From the NCBI GenBank assembly GCA_029255685.2, contig CM055314.2:45528772-45592771 (forward strand): 64,000 bases of DNA, read 5' to 3'. This document shows, piece by piece, positions 10,508 to 22,200 of the stretch. The stretch is from Silene conica. Its lineage: Eukaryota > Streptophyta > Magnoliopsida > Caryophyllales > Caryophyllaceae. Position 1 is the stretch's first letter; each line of letters opens with the position of its first letter. The notes beneath the pieces are model-generated. The model was not told the origin of the DNA and did not search any database. It saw nothing but the letters and a program-made list of their open reading frames with translations. The position numbers and the translations under genes were made by a program.

Positions 10508-11666
10508 TGTTGGAGTAAGTGTCCTCGATAATAATGTGATCACGTCAATTATATTAATTAAATTGACAAAACTCTATAAAAGAATATTCATGGGATGATT
10601 CTTTATCATAAGTCAACTGGTCAACATTAATCGGTAATGATTGGCTTGCTAGAGTTTGACATTACTGTCGTAATGACGGTGGTGACCAGTTGATCCCTTT
10701 AGGTCACACCTTTAGGACAGCTATCTCAATATTAAATGTAACAACTGTATATTGATACGAGTTGATACATTTCTAGATCGTGAATAAAGAGGAGATAATT
10801 TATAATAAGATTATAAATTATTTTAGTGATCGAAGTGTCATCACTATCAATTATTTGTTTTATGAAACATAATAATAAAATGAATGAATCGAATAAACTA
10901 CAATTGTTGTAGTTATAGAATGCGATTAAATAATTATATGAAATTATTTAATTACTAATTTACGATAAAAGGTTTTAAATATTAAACTACGTAAATTATA
11001 TTATCCTAATAATGATACGGATTGGATCCGTTTTAGTGGTGTGGACCGTGTGATATGTCACACACACACACACACATTTTACATATTACATTATGTAATA
11101 GGAACATTAGGAAGACAATGCATTTAATTTGTTAATGCATGCTTGAGACAATTGAGAGGATTGAGTGCCAATCTATTGGGCACTCTAACCCTTGTTCTCG
11201 GCCGAACCAAATGGAGGAACAAAACAAGTTTTGTTCTTTGTTTCACTTAATTCATTCATTCACATTTTTCATACTAGGGTTTTGTCTTTGAGAGAGAAAG
11301 AAAAGAAAGAAAAATAAGGTTCATTTTTCTCAAACCCTAGCCGTGCACCTCCTTCAATCTAGCAAGTTTGTTTGTTGATTCTAGCACAATAACACACAAA
11401 CATTGAGAGTTAGTGTGTCTTGGTGTTCATCTTTTGGAGGCCATCATCTCTTTGAAGGTTCAAGGAGGATCATCCGTGTGAATTAGCTCAAGAACAAGTG
11501 AAGTAGGTGACTTCATTTGTGCCCTAATTTTGCCGAGAGTCTCAATGTAAGGGAGCTCATTCTTACTCCTTTATCTCGTCATTATCACTTGTTAAGCATG
11601 CATAAGATCTATCATTTATAAGATAAATATAACTTAGTATGACTAAATAGGTATATGAACCTTACA
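10508..11666 (+). repeat. Element B 3' LTR
   Basis: 1,159 bp, nearly identical to the 5' LTR, with a longer CA repeat near 11059-11076. It ends CCTTACA and is followed by the CCTTG target duplication. Inverted repeat arms at 10613-10623 and 10683-10693. Confidence 0.96.
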
Positions 11667-12446
11667 CCTTGAAGACGGTGCCATTCGGAAAGGAGTTCCG
11701 ATCAAGACGGTGTTTACCTCGAAGTGCGTGCCGCGTGAAGTTCAAGGGACCAAAGGAGTTGGTTTCCGAATTTGTACTTTTATTATTTCTTTTCTAGGAA
11801 AAGGCCATACTAGGGTTTATTTATGCTTTTATTTTTGCTTTTTATATGTTTGCATGCATAGCCAAATCGTCATACATCGTATCATGCATGTTTCGACCTA
11901 GTCGACCTAGTCTTTTATTTTATCGATAATTCACCGACTTAGTTCACTTAAACGGAGATAGATAATAATTTGACTAGATCTCTTACATATTAATATTGAG
12001 ACTTAGCCTTACCAAATAGTACGGACCCATGAATCCCTTCTTCACAAGAACGTAGGCTCGGCTACACCGGGGTACTAAAATTATCACCTTGGGTAAGTGG
12101 GGTAATAAGATTACACCTTGAAATTTGGTTGATCTCAACGAAAGTATTCGTAACCGTAGTTGCAATAAGTTCGGGCTAAAGATAATTTTAAGAAAATTGT
12201 CGACCGAGAGTTCTAAGAGTAGAACCGATTAAAGAGTTAATCCACCAAATTATACCGATACGGGTTGAATCGGCTACACCGTCCCCGGATTAGTATGGGT
12301 TTGGGTCTCGGGATTGTTTACTTAATTGGGTAAGAGATCATTAAGTAAATATATAACTAAACTTAAAGTTTTTAGTTTAAATTAAGAATTTTAAAATGAT
12401 GTTGTTTTTCCTTTTATTATTGTAGTCTAAATTTCAACATCATCAA
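11667..12446 (+). other. Element A leader, part 2 (untranslated)
   Basis: Starts with the duplicated CCTTG and continues A's leader to the gag start. It is strongly similar to B's leader at 5426-6198. It includes the conserved CCCATGAATCCCTTCTTC block (ATG at 12029, a 9-codon frame including the stop) and the splice-donor-like GGGTAAGTGG. Confidence 0.8.
12093..12425 (+). other. Candidate leader intron, element A
   Basis: GTAAGT at 12093-12098. The pyrimidine-rich acceptor TTTTCCTTTTATTATTGTAG ends at 12425, 21 nt before the gag ATG. It is 333 nt long against 334 nt in B. The ATGATG just before the acceptor would be removed. Confidence 0.55.
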
Positions 12447-13415
12447 ATGGCAACCAACGCTCCACCTCTCACTAACGTTTCATGGCTTCGATCCTTTATG
12501 GATCGTTGCAAACTCGATAAGCATGGTTCCAATTTTAAGGATTGGGATGCGCAATTGCTTTTGGCCGCTCAAGGTGACGATAAGAGTCGTTACCTATCCG
12601 AAGCCGCTCCTCCCGCTCCGACCGCTCGTTCGTCGGTCCAAACTCGTGAGGCCTATGAAGCCTACATGAAAGAGTCCTCCGCTCTTAAAAATGTGCTCAT
12701 CTTCTCCATGGAGCCGGATCTCCAAAGGAGTATGATTAAGTTGACCACATTGTATGGGATATACACCAAGCTTGCGACCATGTTTTCGCAAACTTCAAGG
12801 GTGATTCAATATGAGGCGGCTTCCGCCTTCTTTGACGTTACTTTCAAGGAAGGGCAAAAGATAAGCCCTCATGTGCTCAAACTCGTTGAGCTCGCGGAGA
12901 CTCTAAAAGCTCAAGATGTTGATGTTCCCGACTCTCTTATCATTGACCGAGTTCTTCACTCGCTCAATAAGGTTAAGGCGTATGCTCAATTCCGGGTGAA
13001 TTTCAATATGCGAAACCAAGAGACCACGTTGGAAGAGTTGCATAAGATGCTCGTCCAAGCCGAAAGGGACATGGGACTTCATGAAAGTTCCACCAAAGAT
13101 GTTTTGAACATCGAAAAGAAAGGGAAAACGAGCTTCAAGAGGAATGCCTCTAAAGGCAAGGGCAATAAAACGTTCAAGCCCAAGGCGACCAAAGAAAAGA
13201 CCTTTTCGAAAGGCGCTTCCACCTCGTCTTCAAAAGAGCAAGACAAGTGCCACTATTGCACGAGGATCGGTCATTGGAAGCGTAATTGCCCCAAGTACTT
13301 AAGCGATCTCAAAATTGGGAAGGCAACCGCCGTAGGAAATAATTCTCGTTTACTTTCATGTTCTTTTGTTAACTTTTGTATGGCGATACAAGTTGTTGAC
13401 TATCACCCCTTTTAA
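12447..13415 (+). CDS. gag: Element A Gag (capsid/nucleocapsid)
   Basis: 322 residues. The N-terminal two thirds has the copia Gag layout seen in C and E (W-L-x-x-F-M-D near residue 13, then ALKNVLIFSMEPDLQ, a heptad-like ISPHVLKLVELAETL stretch and LIIDRVLHSL). A lysine-rich linker leads to a CCHC zinc knuckle (C268, C271, H276, C281) for RNA binding. The frame ends about 40 residues after the knuckle, where B continues into protease. No pol follows. The product should form virus-like particles and package RNA, and could supply Gag to B (inference). The start is the first ATG after the inferred acceptor. Confidence 0.92.
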   Translation: MATNAPPLTNVSWLRSFMDRCKLDKHGSNFKDWDAQLLLAAQGDDKSRYLSEAAPPAPTARSSVQTREAYEAYMKESSALKNVLIFSMEPDLQRSMIKLTTLYGIYTKLATMFSQTSRVIQYEAASAFFDVTFKEGQKISPHVLKLVELAETLKAQDVDVPDSLIIDRVLHSLNKVKAYAQFRVNFNMRNQETTLEELHKMLVQAERDMGLHESSTKDVLNIEKKGKTSFKRNASKGKGNKTFKPKATKEKTFSKGASTSSSKEQDKCHYCTRIGHWKRNCPKYLSDLKIGKATAVGNNSRLLSCSFVNFCMAIQVVDYHPF

Positions 13416-15684
13416 AATTGTTTTAAAGGGGCATCTTATAAAGATAAGGGCAAGGAAAAGGAAGCATATAGTTCCTTACTTGGATGGCTATGGTAGCATC
13501 CAAATTGATCGAAGACTTAAAGAGCTAGCCTCTAATTTTCATATCGTCTTCTTTCATATTTTTCATTTATTTAAGGAACAATTTAATTTTCTTGTAAGAC
13601 AAGGATTAAAATCCTAAAACAATGGTTGTAATTTTGGATATTAGTGACTTAGTTTTCAACCCGAGTCACTACTTTTGTTCTTAATCAATGTTTTGATTTC
13701 TCAAATAAATTGCATACCTTAAACATGAATAATAGTGATTTAATCACGCAATAAATATTGATACGATCAAGTATAAGATAATCAAAGAGTTGATTAAAAC
13801 GGAGAACTACACCCCATGAGATAGATTCAATCAAAATGAGACTATGTCAGTTCATTATAAGATTTTCATTTTAAGTGAAAATGAGAATGTATTCATCACA
13901 CCTATCAAACTTCAAACATTCAAATACATTGGTTAATCAAAATAGCTATCCTTGAACAAGTAAAGGTTATTGTTAGAAGGATAGAGTGGGAGAAAATATT
14001 TCGCTCACAAACCAATGATGAAAATAAAGGAAGGATCTTAGAGAAGATTCTTACTTGGGAGTCTTAAGAAGAGCCCTAAATGATTTGAAGAAACTACAAG
14101 AGGACACTGAAGAAACTACGGGAGGACACTCGAAGAAAGGTTCTTTGTGTTCATTGTTTCATAGAGAGGAAACTTGAAACCCCGTATGAAATCATCGGTA
14201 GGAAAACGGTTCCTATGTAGTTTTAAAGAAATTATCATGTCATTTTCGTCTTGAGGAAACGAAGACATGATAAGAAGGTAATGATTGATTGAATGGAAAC
14301 AGATCACTATAGGGATAGTGATAGTGATAATTATTCAAGTAATAGTTTAACATGCGAGAAATGAAAGGTTCATTTAAGATATCGAGAGATATTGATTTTA
14401 GTGGGAGCGATTTTCATTAAAAGAATTAAGCCTACCATTTAGAGAGAATGGGTGATTCTTTAAGGTGTAAAGAATAAGAGGTTTTCAATTCTAGATGATC
14501 AAATACCTTATATCAAAAGATGATGGAGCCTTACGGGAAGGTTTATTATATGGATAATAAAAGGTCGCCCACTAAAAGTTAGAATGGTTGGATACATTAT
14601 TCATAAAGATGAATGAAACCATTATCTAAATAGCCAAGATGAGTGAAAATTATTAAAATGATGAAATCATAAATAGACTACAATAAAGTTTTCAGTACAT
14701 AAGTGACTGTATATCGATACGTCACAAGTTATAAGATAACAGTGGGAGCTTTCCTCCGGAAAGGAAACTCAAAATTTAGAAAGAGTTCTAGATATGTACT
14801 CAATAGAATCATATTATACGGGATAATATGAGAATGAAGGAGACCAAAAATTGTAAGTTTTGCATTCATGAATAAAGGTTATTTGCAAAACACTAATACA
14901 AATAGATGATTGTGCATCAAAAAGCAATGTAATAGTGTTGACTATTGTTGCATGACAACATCATTTGAGTTATGATTAACTCAAAGTAAAAGATACTTTG
15001 TCAGAATCCAAATGGGTTGTATGAGACAATATTGAACCCCATAAGTGAACTGGATTGACTTAGTATGGCCCCTAGCCGCTTACATGAGGTGACGTCTCAA
15101 AGCGACTAGAGTGTGAGGCGATTGATGGCAAGTTCAAGTGCCATAGAGTCATATGTGATGACTAGTCGATCACATAGGCAGACTGTAAGAGACACTCTGT
15201 CGGGCAATGTGACCGCTTATAGAGTTCTGGAAATTTTATAGCCGGGTCGTGGCGAGAGCTGCTATAGTATTCTTGTGAGTCAATTCTTAGACTAAAGACT
15301 ACTCTCCCAAGATGGTACAGTTTAGGCATAACTTTGATCCATTCTCTACGACTTTTCGTAACTGGAGTCAAATGGGATTGTTTTGGGTTGTGACTAACTG
15401 TGACTAGTTGAAGGAAGTAGTGCGATAGAAATTGTCCACCCCTTGTCAGGGTTGTTCAAATATCAGGGCCACTCGAGGAGAAGTTAACTGGAAATGCGTG
15501 GCCACGCTCGGAAGGTATCTATGGTAGATAATTCCGGTCAGACAGTTATTCTCCAGATCGAGGAAACCACTCATGATATGATCGAATGCAAGTACGACCT
15601 CAGAGAGACATCTTGCATTGAGTGGGAGATTGTAATAAGACAAGAGAATTGGTGACGCACACTTGTCGAGGACAAGAGGGAGAT
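13416..15684 (+). other. Element A post-gag non-coding region
   Basis: 2.27 kb where pol would be expected. From 13416 to about 15040 all frames are short and I recognise no protease, integrase or RT motif. From about 15040 to 15684 it matches B's 3' UTR, including GGCCAC/GTGGCC (15467-15472/15498-15503), the pre-PPT hairpin (15660-15676) and the polypurine tract (15674-15684). The middle part may be heavily decayed pol or acquired spacer; I cannot tell which. Confidence 0.75.
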
Positions 15685-16899
15685 TGTTGGGAAATGTGTC
15701 CTCAACAATAGTGCGATCACGTAATTAAATCTCATAACGAGAATGCGCATGGGATGATTCTTTATCATAAGTCAACTGGTCAACATTAATCGGTAATGAT
15801 TGGCTTGCTAGAGTTTGACATTACTGTCGTAATGACGGTGGTGACCAGTTGATCCCTTTAGGTCACACCTTTAGGACAATTCCCTTAATTGATAAAATGA
15901 TCAAATGTATATTGATACGATTTGATCATATTCCTTAAACTCGTATATCGAGAAATTAGAGGTTAAATCTTATTGTAAGATTTATGTTTAAAATTGAAAC
16001 GTGTCAATTGTCAAAAAATAAACGATATTTTATAATATCGTACTTAGAATGAATCGGGTTATAATTAATACAAAGGTTGTAAATCGTATTGACGATTATT
16101 GTAACGACCATTTTATAAGTAATTACGAATTACTAATTGTTAAACTTTATATATTTAATTTACTAATGATGTTTATTTGATAAATATGCATTTTAAATTA
16201 AATACAATTGTTTTATAAATGTGACATAATGTATGTCACACATGATTATAAAATTGTACAAAATAACAATTGATAAAATAGAAGTCCATTTTATCTTATA
16301 TGATAAGTGCACCGGTTTTATGGGTGGGTGTTTAAGGGATTGTGTTATGTGTTTTGCATGGGAGACAATCACTAAACATGCCTTAAATATGCAACATGGA
16401 GAATATAAGCTAGGGCCACCCTATGAGCATGGGTAAGGCAAAAAGCTCTCTTTTGTGCTTCCCATAGCCGTGCCCCCTTACACCCATCACCATACTTATG
16501 TGAAATGTTTACATCTTAATTCATTCTAATCCTAAGTTAGGTTTTCTATTGTGAGAAAGCTAAGAAATCCTCTAAATATATATTATAATATAATAATACC
16601 ATACTATTTTGTAGTATTGAAATAATATTCTAATTAGAGAGATTAGAATAAGTTTAAGGAGAAACCGGTTTTGTGCTAGCTTGTTCAAGATTTCGGTTGG
16701 TTAAGGGATTGTCTTGGTGCATCCAAAGGAGGTATTCTATTTTGGGTACTCGGAGGATCATCCTTGCTAAACATTTGGACCGTGTGTAAGGGTTCAAATA
16801 CTCTCCTTATTTCCGCATTATTAGCATGCATAAGATCGTATTAACATGTAAATTAATATGTTAATCACAAGGTTAGTTTAGTATGACTAAAATTAGTTT
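15685..16899 (+). repeat. Element A 3' LTR, lacking its last 24 bp
   Basis: 1,215 bp matching 327-1541. It stops after ...AAAATTAGTTT, where the 5' LTR continues for 24 bp to CCCAACA. Satellite begins directly at 16900. Inverted repeat arms at 15772-15782 and 15842-15852. Confidence 0.94.
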
Positions 16900-19206
16900 G
16901 GTGTCCATGGCCTAAGCAGCGCTCGGTCATTGGTGCCCATGGCCTAGGCAGCGCTCGGTCATTGGTGCCCATGGCCTGGGCAGTGCTCGGTCTTTGGTGC
17001 CAATGGCCTGGGGAGTGCTCGGTCATTAGTGCCCATGGCCTAGGCAGTGCTCGGGCATTGGTGCCCATGGCCTAGGCAGTGCTCGGCATTGGTGCCCATG
17101 GCGACCCATGGCTTAGGCAGTGACTAAGCATTGGTGCCCATGGCCTAGGCAGTGCTCCGTCATTGGTGCCCATGGCGACCCATGGCCTAGGCAGTGACTG
17201 ATCATTGGTGCCCATGGCCTAGGTAGTGCTCGGGTATTGGTGCCAATGGCCTAGGCAGTGCTTGGCCATAGGTGCCCATGGCCAAGGCATTGCTCGGTCA
17301 TTGGTGCCCATGGCCTGGGCAGTGCTCGGTCATTGGTGCCCATGGCCTGGGCAGTGCTCGGTCTTTGGTGCCCATGGCCTAGGGAGTACTCAGTCATTCG
17401 TGCCCATGGCGTAGGCAATGCTCGGGCATTGGTGCCCATGGCCTAGGCAGTGCTCGGGCATTGGTGCCCATGGCCTAGGCAGTGCTCGGGCATTGGTGCC
17501 CATGCCCTAGGCAGTGCTCGGCATTGGTGCCCATGGCGACCTATGGCCTAGGCAGTGACTAGGCATTGGTGCCCATGGCTTAGGCAATGCTCCGTCATTG
17601 GTGCCCATGGCGACCCATGGCCTAGGCAGTGACCGATCATTGATGCCCATAGCCTAGGTAGTGCTCGGGCATTGGTGCCAATCGCCTAGGAAGTGCTCGG
17701 CCATTGGTGCCCATGGCCAAGGCATTGCTCCGTCATTGGTGCCCATGGCCTGGGCAGTGCTCGGTCATTGGTGCCCATGGCCTAGGCAATGCTCGGCCCT
17801 TGGTGCCCATGGCCAAGGTATTGCTCCGTCACTGGTGCCCATGGCCTGGGCAGTGCTCGGTCATTGGTGCCAATGGCCTGGGCAGTGCTCGGTCTTTGGT
17901 GCCCATGGCCTAGGGAGTGCTCAGTCATTCGTGCCCATGGCGTAGGCAGTGCACGGGCATTGGTGCCCATGGCCTATGCAGTGCTCGGCCATTGGTTCCC
18001 ATGGCCTAGGCAGTGCTCGGTCATTGTTGTCCACGCCCTCGGCAGTGCTCGGGCATCGGTGCCCATGGCCTAGGCAGTGGTCGGCAATTGGTACCCATGG
18101 CCTAGGCAGTGCTCGGTCATTGGTGCCCATGGCCTAGGCATTGCTCGGTCTGTTGTGTCCATGGCCTAGGCAGTGCTCGGTCATTGGTGCCCATGGCCTA
18201 GGGAGTGCTCGATCATTGGTGCCCATGGCCTAGGCATTGCTCGGTCAGTGGTGTCCATGGCCTAAGCAGCGCTCGGTCATTGGTGCCCACGGCCTAGGCA
18301 GTGCTCGGTCATTGGTGCCCATGGCCTGGGCAGTGCTCGGTCTTTGGTGCCAATGGCCTGGGGAGTGCTCGGTCACTAGTGCCCATGGCCTAGGCAGTGC
18401 TCGGGCATTGGTGCCCATGTCCTAGGCAGTACTCGGCATTGGTGCCCATGGCGACCCATGGCCTAGGAAGTGACTAAGCATTGGTGCCCATGGCCTAGGC
18501 AGTGCTCCGTCATTGGTGCCCATGGCGACCCATGGCCTAGGCAGTGACCGATCATTAGTGCCCATGGCCTAGGTAGTGCTCGGGCATTGGTGCCAATGGC
18601 CTAGGCAGTGCTCGGCCATTGGTGCCCATGGCCAAGGCGTTGCTCCGTCATTGGTGCTCATGGCCTGGGCAGTGCTCGGTCATTGGTTCCCATGGCCTGG
18701 GCAGTGCTCGGTCTTTGGTGCCCATGGTCTAGGGAGTGCTCAGTCATTCGTGCCCATGGCGTAGGCAATGCTCGGGCATTGGTGCCCATGGCCTAGGAAG
18801 TGCTCGGGCATTGGTGCCCATGCCTTCGGCAGTGCTCGGTATTGGTGCCCATTGCGACCCATGGCCTAGGCAGTAACTAAACATTGATGCCCATGGCCTA
18901 GGCAGTGCTCCGTCATTGGTGCCCAAGGCGACCCATGGCCTAGGCAGTGACCATGGCCTAGGCAGTGCTCGGCAATTGTTCCCCATGGCCTAGGCAGTGG
19001 GCGGCAATTGGTGCCCATGGCCTACGCAGTGCTCGGTCATTGGTGCCCATGGCCTAGGCAGTGCTCGGGCATTGGTGCCTATGGCCTCGGCAGTGGTCGG
19101 CAATTGGTACCCATGGCCTAGGCAGTGCTCGGCTATTGGTGCCTATGGCCTAGGCATTACTCAGTCAGTGGTGTCGATGGCCTAAGCAGCGCTCGGTCAT
19201 TGGTGC

Positions 19207-22200
19207 CCATGGCCTAGGCAGCGCTCGGTCATTGGTGCGCATGGCCTGGGCAGTGCTCGGTCTTTGGTGCCAATGGCCTGGGGAGTGCTCGGTCACTAGT
19301 GCCCATGGCCTAGGCAGTGCTCGGGAATTGGTGCCCATGGCCTAGGCAGTGCTCGGCATTGGTGCCCATGGCGACCCATAGCCTAGGCAGTGACTAAGCA
19401 TTGGTGCCCATGGCCTAGGCAGTGCTCCGTCATTGGTGCCCATGGCGACCCATGGCCTAGGCAGTGACTGATCATTGGTGCCCATGGCCTAGGTAGTGCT
19501 CGGGCATTGGTGCCAATGGCCTAGGCAGTGCTCGGCCATAGGTGCCCATGGCCAAGGCATTGCTCGGTCATTGGTGCCCATGGCCTGGGCAGTGCTCGGG
19601 CATTGGTGCCCATGGCCTCGGCAGTGCTCGGGCATTGGTGCCCATGGCCTAGGCAGTGCTCGGGCATTGGTGCCCATGCCCTAGGCAGTGCTCGGCATTG
19701 GTGCCCATGGCGACCCATGGCCTAGGCAGTGACTAGGCATTAGTGCCCATGGCTTAGGCAGTGCTCCGTCATTGGTGCCCATGGCGACCCATGGCCTAGG
19801 CATTGACCGATCATTGATGCCCATGGCCTAGGTAGTGCTCGGGCATTGGTGCCAATCGCCTAGGAAGTGCTCGGCCATTGGTGCCCATGGCCAAGGCATT
19901 GCTCGGTCATTGGTGCCCATGGCCTAGGCAATGCTCGGCCATTGGTGCCCATGGCCAAGGCATTGCTCCGTCACTGGTGCCCATGGCCTGGGCAGTGCTC
20001 GGTCATTGGTGCCTATGGCCTGGGCAGTGCTCGGTCTTTGGTGCCCATGGCCTAGGGAGTGCTCAGTCATTCGTGCCCATGGCGTAGGCAGTGCTCGGGC
20101 ATTGGTGCCCATGGCTTATGCAGTGCTCGGCCATTGGTGCCCATGGCCTAGGCAGTGCTCTGTCATTGTTGTCCACGCCCTCGGCAGTGCTCGGGCATCG
20201 GTGCCCATGGCCTAGGCAGTGGTCGGCAATTGGTACCCATGGCCTAGGCAGTGCTCGGTCATTGGTGCCTATGGCATAGGCATTGCTCGGTCTGTTGTGT
20301 CCATGGCCTAGGCAGTGCTCGGTCATTGGTGCCCATGGCCTAGGTAGTGCTCGGTCATTGGTGCCCATGGCCTAAGTAGTGCTCGGGCATTGGTGCCTAT
20401 GGCCTAGGCAGTGGTCGACAATTGGTACCCATGGCCTAGGCAGTGCTCGGTCATTGGTGCCCATGGCCTAGGCATTGCTCGGTCAGTGGTGTCCATGGCC
20501 TAAGCAGCGCTCGGTCATTGGTGCCCACGGCCAAGGCATTGCTCGGTCATTGGTGCCCATGGCCTGGGCAGTGCTCGGGCATTGGTGCCCATGGCCTAGG
20601 CAGTGCTCGGGCATTGGTGCCCATGGCCTAGGCAGTGCTCGGGCATTGGTGCCCATGCCCTAGGCAGTGCTCGGCATTGGTGCCCATGGCGACCCATGGC
20701 CTAGGCAGTGACTAGGCATTAGTGCCCATGGCTTAGGCAGTGCTCCGTCATTGGTGCCCATGGCGACCCATGGCCTAGGCATTGACCGATCATTGATGCC
20801 CATGGCCTAGGTAGTGCTCGGGCATTGGTGCCAATCGCCTAGGAAGTGCTCGGCCATTGGTGCCCATGGCCAAGGCATTGCTCGGTCATTGGTGCCCATG
20901 GCCTAGGCAATGCTCGGCCATTGGTGCCCATGGCCAAGGCATTGCTCCGTCACTGGTGCCCATGGCCAGGGCAGTGCTCGGTCATTGGTGCCTATGGCCT
21001 GGGCAGTGCTCGGTCTTTGGTGCCCATGGCCTAGGGAGTGCTCAGTCATTCGTGCCCATGGCGTAGGCAGTGCTCGGGCATTGGTGCCCATGGCTTATGC
21101 AGTGCTCGGCCATTGGTGCCCATGGCCTAGGCAGTGCTCTGTCATTGTTGTCCACGCCCTCGGCAGTGCTCGGGCATCGGTGCCCATGGCCTAGGCAGTG
21201 GTCGGCAATTGGTACCCATGGCCTAGGCAGTGCTCGGTCATTGGTGCCTATGGCCTAGGCATTGCTCGGTCTGTTGTGTCCATGGCCTAGGCAGTGCTCG
21301 GTCATTGGTGCCCATGGCCTAGGTAGTGCTCGGTCATTGGTGCCCATGGCCTAAGTAGTGCTCGGGCATTGGTGCCTATGGCCTAGGCAGTGGTCGACAA
21401 TTGGTACCCATGGCCTAGGCAGTGCTCGGTCATTCGTGCCCATGGCCTAGGCATTGCTCGGTCAGTGGTGTCCATGGCCTAAGCAGCGCTCGGTCATTGG
21501 TGCCCACGGCCTAGGCAGTGCTCGGTCATTGGTGCCCATGGCCTGGGCAGTGCTCGGTCTTTGGTGCCAATGGCCTGGGGAGTGCTCGGTCATTAGTGCC
21601 CATGGCCTAGGCAGTGCTCGGGCATTGGTGCCCATGGCCTAGGCAGTACTCGGCATTGGTGCCCATGGCGACCCATGGCCTAGGCAGTGACTAAGCATTG
21701 GTGCCCATGGCCTAGGCAGTGCTCCGTCATTGGTGCCCATGGCGACCCATGGCCTAGGCAGTGACCGATCATTGGTGCCCATGGCCTAGGTAGTGCTCGG
21801 GCATTGGTGCCAATGGCCTAGGCAGTGCTCGGCCATTGGTGCCCATGGCCAAGGCATTGCTCCGTCATTGGTGCTCATGGCCTGGGCAGTGCTCGGTCAT
21901 TGGTTCCCATGGCCTGGGCAGTGCTCGGTCTTTGGTGCCCATGGTCTAGGGAGTGCTCAGTCATTCGTGCCCATGGCGTAGGCAATGCTCTTGCATTGGT
22001 GCCCATGGCCTAGGAAGTGCTCGGGCATTGGTGCCCATGCCCTCGGCAGTGCGCGGTATTGGTGCCCATTGCGACCCATGGCCTAGGCAGTGACTAAGCA
22101 TTGATGCCCATGGCCTAGGCAGTGCTCCGTCATTGGTGCCCAAGGCGACCCATGGCCTAGGCAGTGACCGATCATTGGTGCCCATGGCCTAGGTAGTGCT

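Larger units (their letters stand above)
3253..11666 (+). mobile_element. Element B: Ty1/copia LTR retrotransposon with full pol and truncated gag, nested in A
   Basis: 8,414 bp, bounded by 1,155- and 1,159-bp LTRs (TGTTGGAG...CCTTACA). A perfect 5-bp target duplication CCTTG lies at 3248-3252 and 11667-11671. It has the iMet primer site, a leader, one long open frame (6199-9714), a conserved 3' UTR and a polypurine tract. It is in the same orientation as A and inserted in A's leader. The LTRs differ at about 8 substitutions plus a CA-repeat length change, so B is about as young as A. Leader and 3' UTR are close relatives of A's. Confidence 0.97.
327..16899 (+). mobile_element. Element A: gag-only Ty1/copia LTR retrotransposon, interrupted by element B
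   Basis: A runs 327-3252 and resumes at 11672 after the B insertion (11667-11671 is the duplicated target site). It has two LTRs (327-1565 and 15685-16899), a tRNA-iMet primer site, a long leader, a gag open frame and a polypurine tract, but no protease, integrase, reverse transcriptase or RNase H that I can find. This fits the class of plant non-autonomous LTR elements that keep only GAG. The LTRs differ at roughly 7-8 positions by eye, so the insertion is young. It lies in the satellite. The last 24 bp of the 3' LTR are missing and no target duplication can be shown: 322-326 reads CCCAT, while the right flank starts GGTGTCC. Confidence 0.9.

Noticed and set aside
12447..13415. Element A gag as a domesticated host gene
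   Set aside because: It sits between LTRs, primer site and polypurine tract of a young insertion, so it is an element gene.
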